Source of the DNA: a virus
Direction: 5' to 3' (one strand)
Length of the DNA stretch: 34,180 bases
IMG/VR virus record: IMGVR_UViG_3300025137_000136
Location: 1 to 34,180 of that record
Part shown: positions 16,309 to 25,200 of the stretch, piece after piece
How the letters are laid out: every line of letters starts with the position of its first letter
Numbering within the stretch: the first letter of the stretch is position 1
Notes under the pieces: model-generated
Told to the model about the DNA's origin: nothing
The model's input: only the letters and a program-made list of their open reading frames with translations
The model's database searches: none
Position numbers and translations under genes: made by a program

Positions 16309-16853
16309 TGTTTTCAGGATTTAGCATTGACAAATATAAATCAATTTCTTATCCTAGTGATAATTCACTAAAGACATTAAATGAAATAAAAAATCTAAAA
16401 CTAAAACCTTTAAATACAATTCAGGCTAATAAATTTGATAACATAATAAATGTATTTCAGAATATTTTTGCATATAGAATTGAACCTTTTCCATATAAAG
16501 TAGTAGAAAAATTATTGAAAGAATCTGAGCCAATAATATTAAAGATTAAAAAGTATCACAAAAGACCACGGCCTAATGTGAATGCAGAAAAATTTAACAT
16601 TAACTTAGATTATTTAAAAATGAAAAGCGCACAAACTCCTGCATTTCCTTCAGGTCACTCCGCGCAATCAAAATTAGTGTCGCTTGCTTTAACAGATATG
16701 TATCCTAATTTAAAAACAGAATTTAAAAAAGCATCAGATAATATATCTAATAGTAGACTTTTAGCAAGAGTTCATTATGAGTCCGATAAAACGGTAGGAG
16801 AAAAATTAGGAAAAGATCTTTATACTCATATAAAAGGTCTTAAATATATTTAG
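16308..16853 (+). CDS. PAP2-type acid phosphatase/phosphatidate phosphatase-like protein
   Basis: 181 residues. All three signature motifs are seen in order: K-x6-RP (Lys81 to Arg88-Pro89, in KKYHKRPRP), PSGH at 114-117 (FPSGHSAQ) and SR-x5-H (Ser149-Arg150 to His156, SRLLARVH), followed by Asp160. These are the phosphate-binding and phospho-histidine residues of the superfamily that includes lipid phosphatases and bacterial class A acid phosphatases. There are no clear transmembrane segments and no signal peptide, so it looks like a soluble form. It is coupled to the portal gene by TAATG. Substrate is unknown; a nucleotide, phospholipid or cell-wall lipid carrier are candidates. Confidence 0.8.
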   Translation: MFSGFSIDKYKSISYPSDNSLKTLNEIKNLKLKPLNTIQANKFDNIINVFQNIFAYRIEPFPYKVVEKLLKESEPIILKIKKYHKRPRPNVNAEKFNINLDYLKMKSAQTPAFPSGHSAQSKLVSLALTDMYPNLKTEFKKASDNISNSRLLARVHYESDKTVGEKLGKDLYTHIKGLKYI

Positions 16854-16863
16854 AATTATTGTT

Positions 16864-16871
16864 TAACTTTG
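16864..16871 (+). promoter_or_regulatory. Putative Bacteroidetes-type promoter box TAACTTTG
   Basis: TAACTTTG fits TAnnTTTG, lies between the phosphatase stop and the ATG at 16888, and would start a transcript for scaffold and major capsid genes. No -33 TTG is evident at proper spacing. Confidence 0.55.
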
Positions 16872-16887
16872 TAAAAAATTAAATCAA

Positions 16888-18048
16888 ATGGAAATTAAAG
16901 TAAAAGACCTAGGTGAATTAGAATCTAAGTCAACACAAGAAATTGAAAAAGAACTACTTGATAAGCATGAAGCTCAGCAAGAGGCATTAGACAATTCTGC
17001 ACCACAGGATGGTGTAGAGCGTATTAATCTTCAAAAGGCTCCTCCTGAAAAGGAATCAGTAGTAGAAGAAAAAGTTGAAGAACCTGAAGTTGAAACTCAA
17101 GAAGTTTCTGCTCCAGAAATGTCAGATAGTGACGTTCTTTCATATATTGAAAACAAATACGGTGAAGAGGTATCTTCACTGGATGATTTCATTGTTAAGC
17201 GTAATACGTCAGAGGAATTACCTGAAGACGTTAAAGCTTACTTTGAATACAAAAAAGAAACAGGAAGAGGGATTGATGATTTTGTAAAATTACAACAAGA
17301 TTATGATTCTATGAATCCTGATTCTTTAATTGCTAGTTATTATTCTGTAACCGAAGAAGGTTTAGATTCAGAAGATATACAATATTTAATGGATGATAAG
17401 TTTGGTTATGATGAGGATTTAGATGATGACAAAGAAAAAAAGAAAAAACAACTAGCAAAAAAAAGAGAACTATCTAAAGCTAAAAAGTACTTTAAAGAAC
17501 AAAAAGAAAAATACAAGCTTCCACTTGAGTCAAGAGGAGTTGTTTCTGAGAGTGATGATAAGGAAATAAAAGCTTATAGAGAGTACATAGAGCAAAATGC
17601 TGTTTACGAAAAGGAAACAGCTAATAAGCTAAATTGGTTTAAAGAAGAAACTAATAAAGTATTTAATAAAGATTTCAAAGGTTTTGAGTTTGTTATTAAT
17701 GATAAAAAGATTTCTTATTTACCTTCTGCTGTTGAAGATGTTAAAAAGAGTCAATCGTCTATCGATAATTTTATCCAACAATATGTTGATGATAGAGGTT
17801 TGGTAAAAAACACTTCGCAGTATCATAGAGCTTTATCTATGGCCATGAATCCAGACAAGTATGCTAAGTTCTTTTACGAACAAGGCAAGGCTGATGCTGT
17901 TGATAATATATCCAAAAAAACAAAAAACATAAATATGGATGTAAGATCAGCTCCACAAGTCACATCAAAATCTGGCTTCAAAGTAAGATCTCTAAATCAA
18001 GATTCAGGTCGAGGTTTAAAGATTAGAAGTATAAAAAAAAATAATTAA
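16888..18048 (+). CDS. Head scaffolding protein
   Basis: 386 residues. The first 90 are acidic and helical (EEKVEEPEVETQEV); the middle is Lys/Glu-rich with coiled-coil potential (about 190-240), and the C-terminus is basic (VRSLNQDSGRGLKIRSIKKN), as expected for scaffolds that bind capsid protein through a charged tail. It lies immediately upstream of the major capsid gene. Identity rests on composition and position, since scaffolds share little sequence. It has its own promoter-like box, suggesting strong late expression along with the capsid gene. Confidence 0.7.
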   Translation: MEIKVKDLGELESKSTQEIEKELLDKHEAQQEALDNSAPQDGVERINLQKAPPEKESVVEEKVEEPEVETQEVSAPEMSDSDVLSYIENKYGEEVSSLDDFIVKRNTSEELPEDVKAYFEYKKETGRGIDDFVKLQQDYDSMNPDSLIASYYSVTEEGLDSEDIQYLMDDKFGYDEDLDDDKEKKKKQLAKKRELSKAKKYFKEQKEKYKLPLESRGVVSESDDKEIKAYREYIEQNAVYEKETANKLNWFKEETNKVFNKDFKGFEFVINDKKISYLPSAVEDVKKSQSSIDNFIQQYVDDRGLVKNTSQYHRALSMAMNPDKYAKFFYEQGKADAVDNISKKTKNINMDVRSAPQVTSKSGFKVRSLNQDSGRGLKIRSIKKNN

Positions 18049-18070
18049 TAACATTTAAAAATTAAAAATT

Positions 18071-19501
18071 ATGCCAGGAGCAGTAGCCGGCGCTCCATCA
18101 TTTGCGTTACAACCAAGTGCTGAGAGAGTAGCCGTACAATCAAACTATATTACTAATTTCAATTTCTTGAATCAGTATCTTCCAGATACTTATGAAAAGG
18201 AGTTTGAAAGATATGGTAATAGAACAGTAGCGTCATTCTTAAGAATGGTAGGCGCTGAAATGCCTTCTAATTCTGACCTTATCAAATGGGCGGAACAAGG
18301 AAGATTACACACTAAATACGCGAATGTAACTTCAGCTGCAGCAGCAGCTCAAGATGTTGCTACATTAACTATTAATGACGCCCTTGTACCAGGTACAGGA
18401 GGAATTGCTATTAGAGTAGGACAAACATTTATGTTATCAGACAGTTCAGTTGGTTCGACTAATAGTAACAAAGGTATCGTTACTGCAGTTAACTATGCAG
18501 CAGGAACAATTGATGTTGCGTATTATGAAGCAGGTGGTCAGACAATGGCTGCAGCTGTACAGTGTTCATTATTTATATATGGTTCTGAATTTCAAAAAGG
18601 TTCAGTTGCTATGGAAAATTCTTTAGAAGCTGACGATGTCATTTTCCAAAACAGCCCAATCATTATCAAAGATCTTTACGAAGTATCTGGTTCTGATATG
18701 GCTCAAATTGGATGGATTGAAGTTACTACAGAAAACGGAGCAACAGGATACTTATGGTATTTAAAATCAGAACATGAAACAAGATTAAGATTTGAAGATT
18801 ACCTAGAAACAGCTATGGTGGAAGCAGTTCCAGCTGAAGCAGGATCTGGTGTAGCAGCTATTGCAGCTGGAGTAGCATCAGGAGCAGGTAATAAAGGATC
18901 TGAAGGATTGTTTTATGTGTTAGGTCAAAGAGGAAATGTTTGGGGTGGTGGAGTACCTGCTGCTTTAGCAGACTTTGATGCTGTCATTCAAAGATTAGAT
19001 AAGCAAGGAGCTATCGAAGAAAACGTATTATTCTTAAACAGAGAATTTTCTTTTGATATCGATGATATGTTAGCTGCACAAAATTCTTATGGTGCAGGTG
19101 GTAGTTCTTATGGATTATTTGATAATGATGAAGAGATGGCTTTAAATTTAGGTTTCTCTGGATTCCGAAGAGGTTATGATTTCTACAAAACAGATTGGAA
19201 ATACCTTAACGATCCTACTATGAGAGGTGATATTGTTGGAGGGAAAATCAACGGGGTACTTGTACCAGCTGGTTCAACTTCAGTATATGATCAAATCTTA
19301 GGTAAGAACGCTAAGAGACCATTCTTACACGTAAGATATAGAGCTTCTGAAACTGAAGATAGAAGATACAAAACATGGATTACAGGATCTGCTGGTGGCG
19401 CTGCTACTTCAGGAACTGATGTAATGCAAGTTAACTTCTTGTCAGAAAGAGCGCTTTGTACTTTAGGTGCAAACAACTTCTTCTTATTCCAAGATGCATA
19501 A
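18071..19501 (+). CDS. Major capsid protein
   Basis: 476 residues. The N-terminal arm (LNQYLPDTYEKEFERYGNRTV, then FLRMVGAEMPSNSDLIKWAEQ) and the later GRLHTKY, MENSLEADDVIFQNSP and LRFEDYLETAMVEAVPAE have the pattern of HK97-fold capsid proteins of this group. A Gly/Ala/Ser-rich stretch (about 75-165) may be an inserted domain. The gene is followed by a strong terminator, and its codons are more GC-rich than its neighbours, consistent with high expression. Position after the scaffold supports the call. Confidence 0.85.
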   Translation: MPGAVAGAPSFALQPSAERVAVQSNYITNFNFLNQYLPDTYEKEFERYGNRTVASFLRMVGAEMPSNSDLIKWAEQGRLHTKYANVTSAAAAAQDVATLTINDALVPGTGGIAIRVGQTFMLSDSSVGSTNSNKGIVTAVNYAAGTIDVAYYEAGGQTMAAAVQCSLFIYGSEFQKGSVAMENSLEADDVIFQNSPIIIKDLYEVSGSDMAQIGWIEVTTENGATGYLWYLKSEHETRLRFEDYLETAMVEAVPAEAGSGVAAIAAGVASGAGNKGSEGLFYVLGQRGNVWGGGVPAALADFDAVIQRLDKQGAIEENVLFLNREFSFDIDDMLAAQNSYGAGGSSYGLFDNDEEMALNLGFSGFRRGYDFYKTDWKYLNDPTMRGDIVGGKINGVLVPAGSTSVYDQILGKNAKRPFLHVRYRASETEDRRYKTWITGSAGGAATSGTDVMQVNFLSERALCTLGANNFFLFQDA

Positions 19502-19514
19502 TAAGTAGTTCAAT

Positions 19515-19553
19515 AATATCGGGGGGGTGAAATTCACCCCCTAGATATTTTTT
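19515..19553 (+). terminator. Rho-independent terminator after the capsid gene
   Basis: The structure is a 6-bp lower stem AATATC/GATATT (19515-19520 and 19544-19549), a small internal loop, then an 8-bp GC-rich stem GGGGGTGA/TTCACCCCC-type (19523-19530 and 19534-19541) with a 3-base loop. A run of T follows (19548-19553). It is the strongest hairpin I found in the window. Confidence 0.85.
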
Positions 19554-19574
19554 ATAAATTTTAAATTAAATCAA

Positions 19575-20327
19575 ATGAAAAAAAGTAAACAAGTATACCA
19601 TGATAAGGTATACAGATTAAGAAGAGATGCAGCACCACTTTCCTATATGCTGGCATCTAAACACACAAAAAGAAAAGCCTTACTTCACTTCGATGAAGAA
19701 ACAGGAGTTAATAGATCATTACGCTATGCTAGAAATCAAAAATCTATTTTTGAAGATGAGCAAGACGGTAACGCTATATTAGAACCTATTATTTTTGAAG
19801 AAGGAATGCTAAGAGTTTCAAGACAAAATCAAATTTTACAGCAATTTTTAAAACTGCATCCAGGTAATGGTAATGTTTTTTATGAAGTAGATAATGAACA
19901 AGATGCTGCTGCAGATATGGAAATCATGAACTTTGAATTAGAAGCTCAAGTAGCTGCGCGTGATTTAACGCTTGCTAAGCTCGAAAGTATTTCTAGAGTA
20001 GTATTAGGTGTTATAGCAGATAAAATGACGACAGCGGAGCTTAAAAGAGATATAATGGTATTTGCTAGAAGAGACCCGCAAGAATTTTTAGATTTAATTA
20101 ACGACCCAATGGTTGGGTTACAAGATGAAGTAGTTAAAATGTTTAGCGCTACATTGTTGCAAATGAGAAACAAAAATAGAGATGTGTATTTTAATTTAAA
20201 GAAAAATAAAACTAAAATGCTTACGGTTCCTCATGGTGAAGAACCATCTTTTATTGTAGCTTCTTATTTTCAAACAGACGAAGGTATTGAATCATACAAG
20301 CTATTAAAGAAAATGCTAGATAAATAA
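19575..20327 (+). CDS. Conserved phage protein of unknown function
   Basis: 250 residues with the conserved opening VYRLRRDAAPLSYMLASKHT, followed by LLHFDEETGVNRSLRYARNQ, FEDEQDGNAILEPIIFEEG and a C-terminal KMLTVPHGEEPSFIVASYFQ. The N-terminal half looks beta-rich, the middle (110-175) a long helix. Such proteins follow the capsid gene in related marine Bacteroidetes phages as I recall, so a structural or assembly function is likely, but I cannot name it. It starts 22 bases after the terminator, so it depends on read-through or an unrecognised promoter. Confidence 0.65.
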   Translation: MKKSKQVYHDKVYRLRRDAAPLSYMLASKHTKRKALLHFDEETGVNRSLRYARNQKSIFEDEQDGNAILEPIIFEEGMLRVSRQNQILQQFLKLHPGNGNVFYEVDNEQDAAADMEIMNFELEAQVAARDLTLAKLESISRVVLGVIADKMTTAELKRDIMVFARRDPQEFLDLINDPMVGLQDEVVKMFSATLLQMRNKNRDVYFNLKKNKTKMLTVPHGEEPSFIVASYFQTDEGIESYKLLKKMLDK

Positions 20328-20369
20328 AGGAGTATATCCTCGAATAAATCAAATCGTCTTTTTTTTATG

Positions 20370-20377
20370 TATCTTTG
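20370..20377 (+). promoter_or_regulatory. Putative Bacteroidetes-type promoter box TATCTTTG
   Basis: TATCTTTG fits TAnnTTTG and lies 17 bases before the ATG at 20395. It follows an eight-T run and a weak AGGA/TCCT hairpin near 20327-20340 that might be a marginal terminator. An ATG at 20387 is not used, because it runs into a stop at once. Confidence 0.6.
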
Positions 20378-20394
20378 TATAAACAAATGATACG

Positions 20395-21339
20395 ATGATA
20401 AACGAAGTACGAAATGCAGTCATGGCTGTAATAAATAAAAACAACTACGGATACATTTCTCCTAGTGATTTTAATTTATTTGCAGAGCAAGCGCAACTTG
20501 ATATATTCGAGGATTATTTCTATCTATACAACAATCAGTTAAACGCAGAAGTAATGCGTAAATCCGGGACAGGATATGCAAATATTACCAAGGGTATAAT
20601 TGAAGTTATAGATAGTTTTTCTGTAAACACATTTTTAACTCAAGCCAACGCAAATACTTACAAGCTACCTAGTGATTATTACTTAGTAGATAAATTATTC
20701 TATTATTCTAACGTATTGACTTCAGGAAGTTCGGATACACCTGCGTCTACATTTGTACTTACAGATCTAAGTCAAAATTTTTTAAGCACAGTTCAAGTTG
20801 GAAACCTAGTGGTTAACATCACAGACAGCACACAAGCTATTGTGACAGCAGTGGCTACATTCAAAGTTGGTATAACTGAAAATATATTTAACACTGCTGG
20901 AAAAAAATATATTATTTACTCTAATACTCACATAAAAGAAGTAGAAAGAGTTACACAAAACAAAATATTTTATTTAACCAATTCTAATATTGCTGCTCCT
21001 ACTACTATGTTCCCAGCATATGTATTAGATAGCGCAACTGGAACGGCACTAGGGAATACAGTTACCGTTTACCCTACGACTATCACTGGAGCAGCGGATA
21101 TACACGCGCAATATGTCAGGTATCCCTTAGCGCCTAAGTGGACATTTACAGTTTTATCTGAAGGCGAACCGGTGTTTAATGCATCTGCTTCTGATTATCA
21201 GGATTTTGAATTACCTATTTCAGATATGAATGGTCTTGTAAATAAAATATTACAATATGCTGGCGTCTCAATCAGAGAAGCAGACGTAACTAAATTTGGA
21301 CAATCATTAGAAGCAGAAGACAGATTAACAGAACAATAA
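20395..21339 (+). CDS. Connector/neck (head-to-tail adaptor) candidate 1
   Basis: 314 residues. The start MINEVRNAVMAVINKNNYGYISPSDFNLFAEQAQLDIF is a helical opening typical of head-to-tail adaptor proteins. The remainder is mixed, with a threonine-rich beta region (about 110-180, SGSSDTPASTFVLTDL). Its position behind the head genes and before the tail stabilisation protein supports a connector role. It starts at 20395 after a promoter-like box. Related proteins in crAss-like phages form ring layers beneath the portal; this is a comparison by position only. Confidence 0.55.
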   Translation: MINEVRNAVMAVINKNNYGYISPSDFNLFAEQAQLDIFEDYFYLYNNQLNAEVMRKSGTGYANITKGIIEVIDSFSVNTFLTQANANTYKLPSDYYLVDKLFYYSNVLTSGSSDTPASTFVLTDLSQNFLSTVQVGNLVVNITDSTQAIVTAVATFKVGITENIFNTAGKKYIIYSNTHIKEVERVTQNKIFYLTNSNIAAPTTMFPAYVLDSATGTALGNTVTVYPTTITGAADIHAQYVRYPLAPKWTFTVLSEGEPVFNASASDYQDFELPISDMNGLVNKILQYAGVSIREADVTKFGQSLEAEDRLTEQ

Positions 21340-21343
21340 GATT

Positions 21344-22264
21344 ATGGCATACTTAACAGGTTATCAATATTATGAAAATTCAGGAACCGCTCCTACAAAT
21401 CAAAACTGGGGTAGCTATCAATATGTTTCATTGGAAGATGTTGTAAATAATTTTATGCTTATATACAATGACAATCTTCAACTAATAAATAATGTAACTA
21501 GATATCAGGTTTTGTTTTACGCAAAACGAGCTATACAGGAATTAAACTATGATGCTTTTAAAGAAATTAAAGTTTTAGAATTAGATGTTAGTGATCAATT
21601 ACGCTTTGTTTTACCACCAGATTTTGTAAACTACGTAAGAATATCAATGTTTAAAGACGGAATGCTTTATCCATTAAGTGAGAATATACAAATTAATTCA
21701 GCTACAAGTTATCTGCAGGATAATAATTGTGATATATTATTTGATGTAAATGGAAATATTTTGCAGGCAGAATTTTCTACCGTAGATAGAGAAAGAATAG
21801 CTGGTACAAAAAAATCAATCTACCTAGGTCAAGGTCAATATAACGGCAGAGAAGGATATAATGTAGATGGATGTTGGTATTTTGATTACCAAATTGGCGC
21901 AAGGTTTGGGTTAAACACAGAAACGGCTAACGTAAATCCTACATATAGAATAGACAAAAAAGCAGGAGTTATTAATTTTAGTTCTGGAATGGCTAATCAA
22001 TTATGTGTACTAGAATATGTTTCTGATGGTATGGAAAATGGAAACGATGGATCAGTGAGCGTTAACAAATTATTTGAAGATTATATATATGCATACATCA
22101 AATACGCTATATTAAATTCAAAGCTAGGAGTACAAGAGTATATAGTTAATAGAGTGAGAAAAGATAAATCAGCTCTTCTAAGAAATGCAAAAATTCGCCT
22201 AAGCGACATACATCCAGGTAGGCTTTTAATGAATCTTAGAGGTCAATCAAAGTGGATTAAATGA
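21344..22264 (+). CDS. Connector/neck (tail-tube-like) candidate 2
   Basis: 306 residues. It opens with GYQYYENSGTAPTNQNWGSYQ, then has VTRYQVLFYAKRAIQELNYD (helical) and LELDVSDQLRFVLPPDFVNYVRISMF, a pattern recalling podovirus tail tubular and gatekeeper proteins. The C-terminal helices end in IKYAILNSKLGVQEYIVNRV. It starts 4 bases after the previous stop and overlaps the next gene by ATGA. Role as a connector ring is inferred from order and fold pattern. Confidence 0.55.
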   Translation: MAYLTGYQYYENSGTAPTNQNWGSYQYVSLEDVVNNFMLIYNDNLQLINNVTRYQVLFYAKRAIQELNYDAFKEIKVLELDVSDQLRFVLPPDFVNYVRISMFKDGMLYPLSENIQINSATSYLQDNNCDILFDVNGNILQAEFSTVDRERIAGTKKSIYLGQGQYNGREGYNVDGCWYFDYQIGARFGLNTETANVNPTYRIDKKAGVINFSSGMANQLCVLEYVSDGMENGNDGSVSVNKLFEDYIYAYIKYAILNSKLGVQEYIVNRVRKDKSALLRNAKIRLSDIHPGRLLMNLRGQSKWIK

Positions 22265-25200
22265 CATTAATACAAACTAATTTTATTAAAGGCCGAATGA
22301 ATAAATCGGTCGATGAAAGATTACTTCCACCTGGTGAGTATGTAGATGCGTTGAACGTAAGGTTAGGCTCTACTGAAGATACAGAAATAGGTTCTGTAGA
22401 AAATTCAAAAGGAAATTTATTAATAGCTGAATTAAGTTATGACGGCGTTCTTTTAGATCCTGCTACCACAAGATGTCTAGGATCACTTGAAGATAGCGCT
22501 AATAACACTATATATTGGTTTGTTCAAGATTTAGGAACTGGAACACAACCAACTAAAGTTGATATGATTGTTTCATTTAATGTTATTAATAATAATTTAA
22601 TATATCACGTAATATCTACAAGTGTATTAAACTTCAATCCTACTTACTTAATTAATGCTGTAAACATAATAGATAATTTACTGTTTTTTACAGACAATAT
22701 TAATCCTCCAAGATGTATTAATGTAGACAGATCTTATCTTCCCCCAACAGCTTTAGATGTGGATCAAATTACTGCAGCAGAATTAAATGTTATAAAAGCG
22801 CCACCAATGTCAGCGCCTACAATTAATTTATTACAATCCGGTCAAGAAGAAAATTTTTTACAACAAAACATTGTAAGTTTTGCTTATAGATACAGGTATT
22901 TAGATGATGAATATTCTGCTATATCTCAATTTAGCGACATCGCATTTGTGCCAAGCTTTTTTGATTTAAACACTAGTGATTTATCTAACAGCGGTATGGA
23001 AAATGCTTTTAACACAGCTGAAGTCACATTTAATACAGGTAGCAAATTAGTAAAGGAAATCGATTTATTATTTAAATATGCTAATCAACCAGGTGTTTAT
23101 GTAGTAGAACAATTTAAGAAAGGAATACTAGGGTGGTCTAACAACATTAATAGAACTGAAGTATTTAGACACAATCAAATATATACTTCTTTAAGCGATA
23201 ACCAATTAACTAGATTATTTGACAACGTACCAAGAACAGCCAAGTCTCAAACTGTAATGGCTAATAGATTGATGTATGGTAACTATATAGATGGTTACAA
23301 TGTAAACAATCAATTAAATTATACAATTTCTCAACAAAGCGAGTTAATAAACTTACAGGAATTTAGCAGTGTATTATCAAGTGGTGCATACACAATAGAT
23401 ATAAGTAAAACAATTAGTAACTCGGTAGCTACTTTTGATTATTCTAACATTGACAATGCAGCTTCGTTAAAACAGGATACTCAAATAGGTTTTGAGTTTT
23501 CTTTTAAATCAGTTGATTTTGATGCCCCAGGCGGAGGATCGCCTCCTGGAACTCCAGATCAAGCTACAACATCCATAACTTTTACCATAACTCTAAATCA
23601 AGATTATAATAGTATATATGATTTGTTTAGTGGAACTTTTGCGACCGAACAAATAGGCACCCCAGCAACTATAGTCGGCACACCTACCGTGCCATTTACT
23701 ACAACAAGTCCATGCACAGGTACTACGTTTACGGATATATTAAATTGCGCTATTACTGATCAATCCCCTAATTTACATACATTTTCAGGAATAGACAATA
23801 GAGATGAACCAATAAAAATCACCACTACTCCTGGCAGCTCTTCGGTAAGTTTTCAATTAGTCGCAGCAGAATTTGATGACCCCGCTGTAGCTCCAAATCC
23901 AGATATGTTTGGATACTATCAATTTATAATAGCTCAGTCAGACTATTCATCTAATGGGAATAGAAAAAGTTTACACAGCAATAGAAACTATGATGTGGGT
24001 ATTGTGTATATGGATGAGTATTTAAGAAGCACAACAGCATTAACCTCTAGGAATAATACTATATACATACCTCCTGTAAGTTCTATCACTGCTAACAATT
24101 TAAAGGTAACTATACCTTCTACGATGATACCTCCGTCTTGGGCAAGCAAATATAAATTTGTTATTAAAAGAGCGGAAGATACTTACGAAACTATTTATTC
24201 AGTGATTTCATTTGATGATGATTCTACTAATTCAGTATGGATTAGACTTGAAGGAGATAATCAAGTAAAATCAAAAAAAGGAGATACTTTAATTGTTAAG
24301 GCTGACGTAAGTGGGCCTTTGAATACAATAGTAAAAACTAAGGTTTTAGCTATTGAATCAAAAGGAAATAATTTCTTAACCCCCGAAGCTTCACAAGGTA
24401 TTGGAAGCAACGCTCCATTTATTTCAGAACCTGCGGGATTATACATGAACCTTAAACCTCAAGGCTTTACAATAACTGATGATGTAAATGGGTTTTTTGA
24501 AAGTGGCCAAATAGGTGGTAGAAGTGCTAAAAGAGGAGGGCCGGCGGCAAAAGCAGGAATTCCTTGTTTTAAGGAATCTATAGATGCTTCTGGTAATGCA
24601 CAGGTTGAAAACATAGATATTCCTGAAGGATCATTAGTGAACTTTGCATTAAAATTTAACAGAAATGCAAGTGACGGCGGATTTTTAGTGGGGAGTTCAG
24701 AACAAAAAACATACGTGTACAATAGAACTGTGGTCTCTTCTCAAGATTACAACTCAATGTTTGAATTTGTTAATGGTGAAGGTATTGATTTTACAGAAGG
24801 TGTGGCGTCAGGAACTGGAACACAACCAACTAATGTATATACTAACACTATTGGTAATTTAGATACTGCATTTGATGGTGTTACTTTTCAACCTAATGGT
24901 GAAAATAAATATAGATTTTATACGGTAAACGGTACAAATCCACCTGCTTCAGGGGCGGTAGTACCCACAGATAATGGAGCAAAACTTACTCTGGGACTTG
25001 TAAGTGGAAACGGAGGAGATAGTGGTCAAAGAACTAGAATAGAAGGACAAATAACCATTAACATTGGTACGGCTTCACTGATATTAGAAACAGAGCCCTT
25101 GAACGCTGACTTAGACATATACTATGAAAACGAAGAGGTGTTTGAAATTACAGGAGGCTTTCATCAATCTGGAAGTAAAACAGGAGACCAAAACCAAACT

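Noticed and set aside
20327-20366. Weak AGGA/TCCT hairpin followed later by a T-run
   Set aside because: The stem is only 4 bp and the T-run starts about 18 bases after it, too far for a standard terminator.
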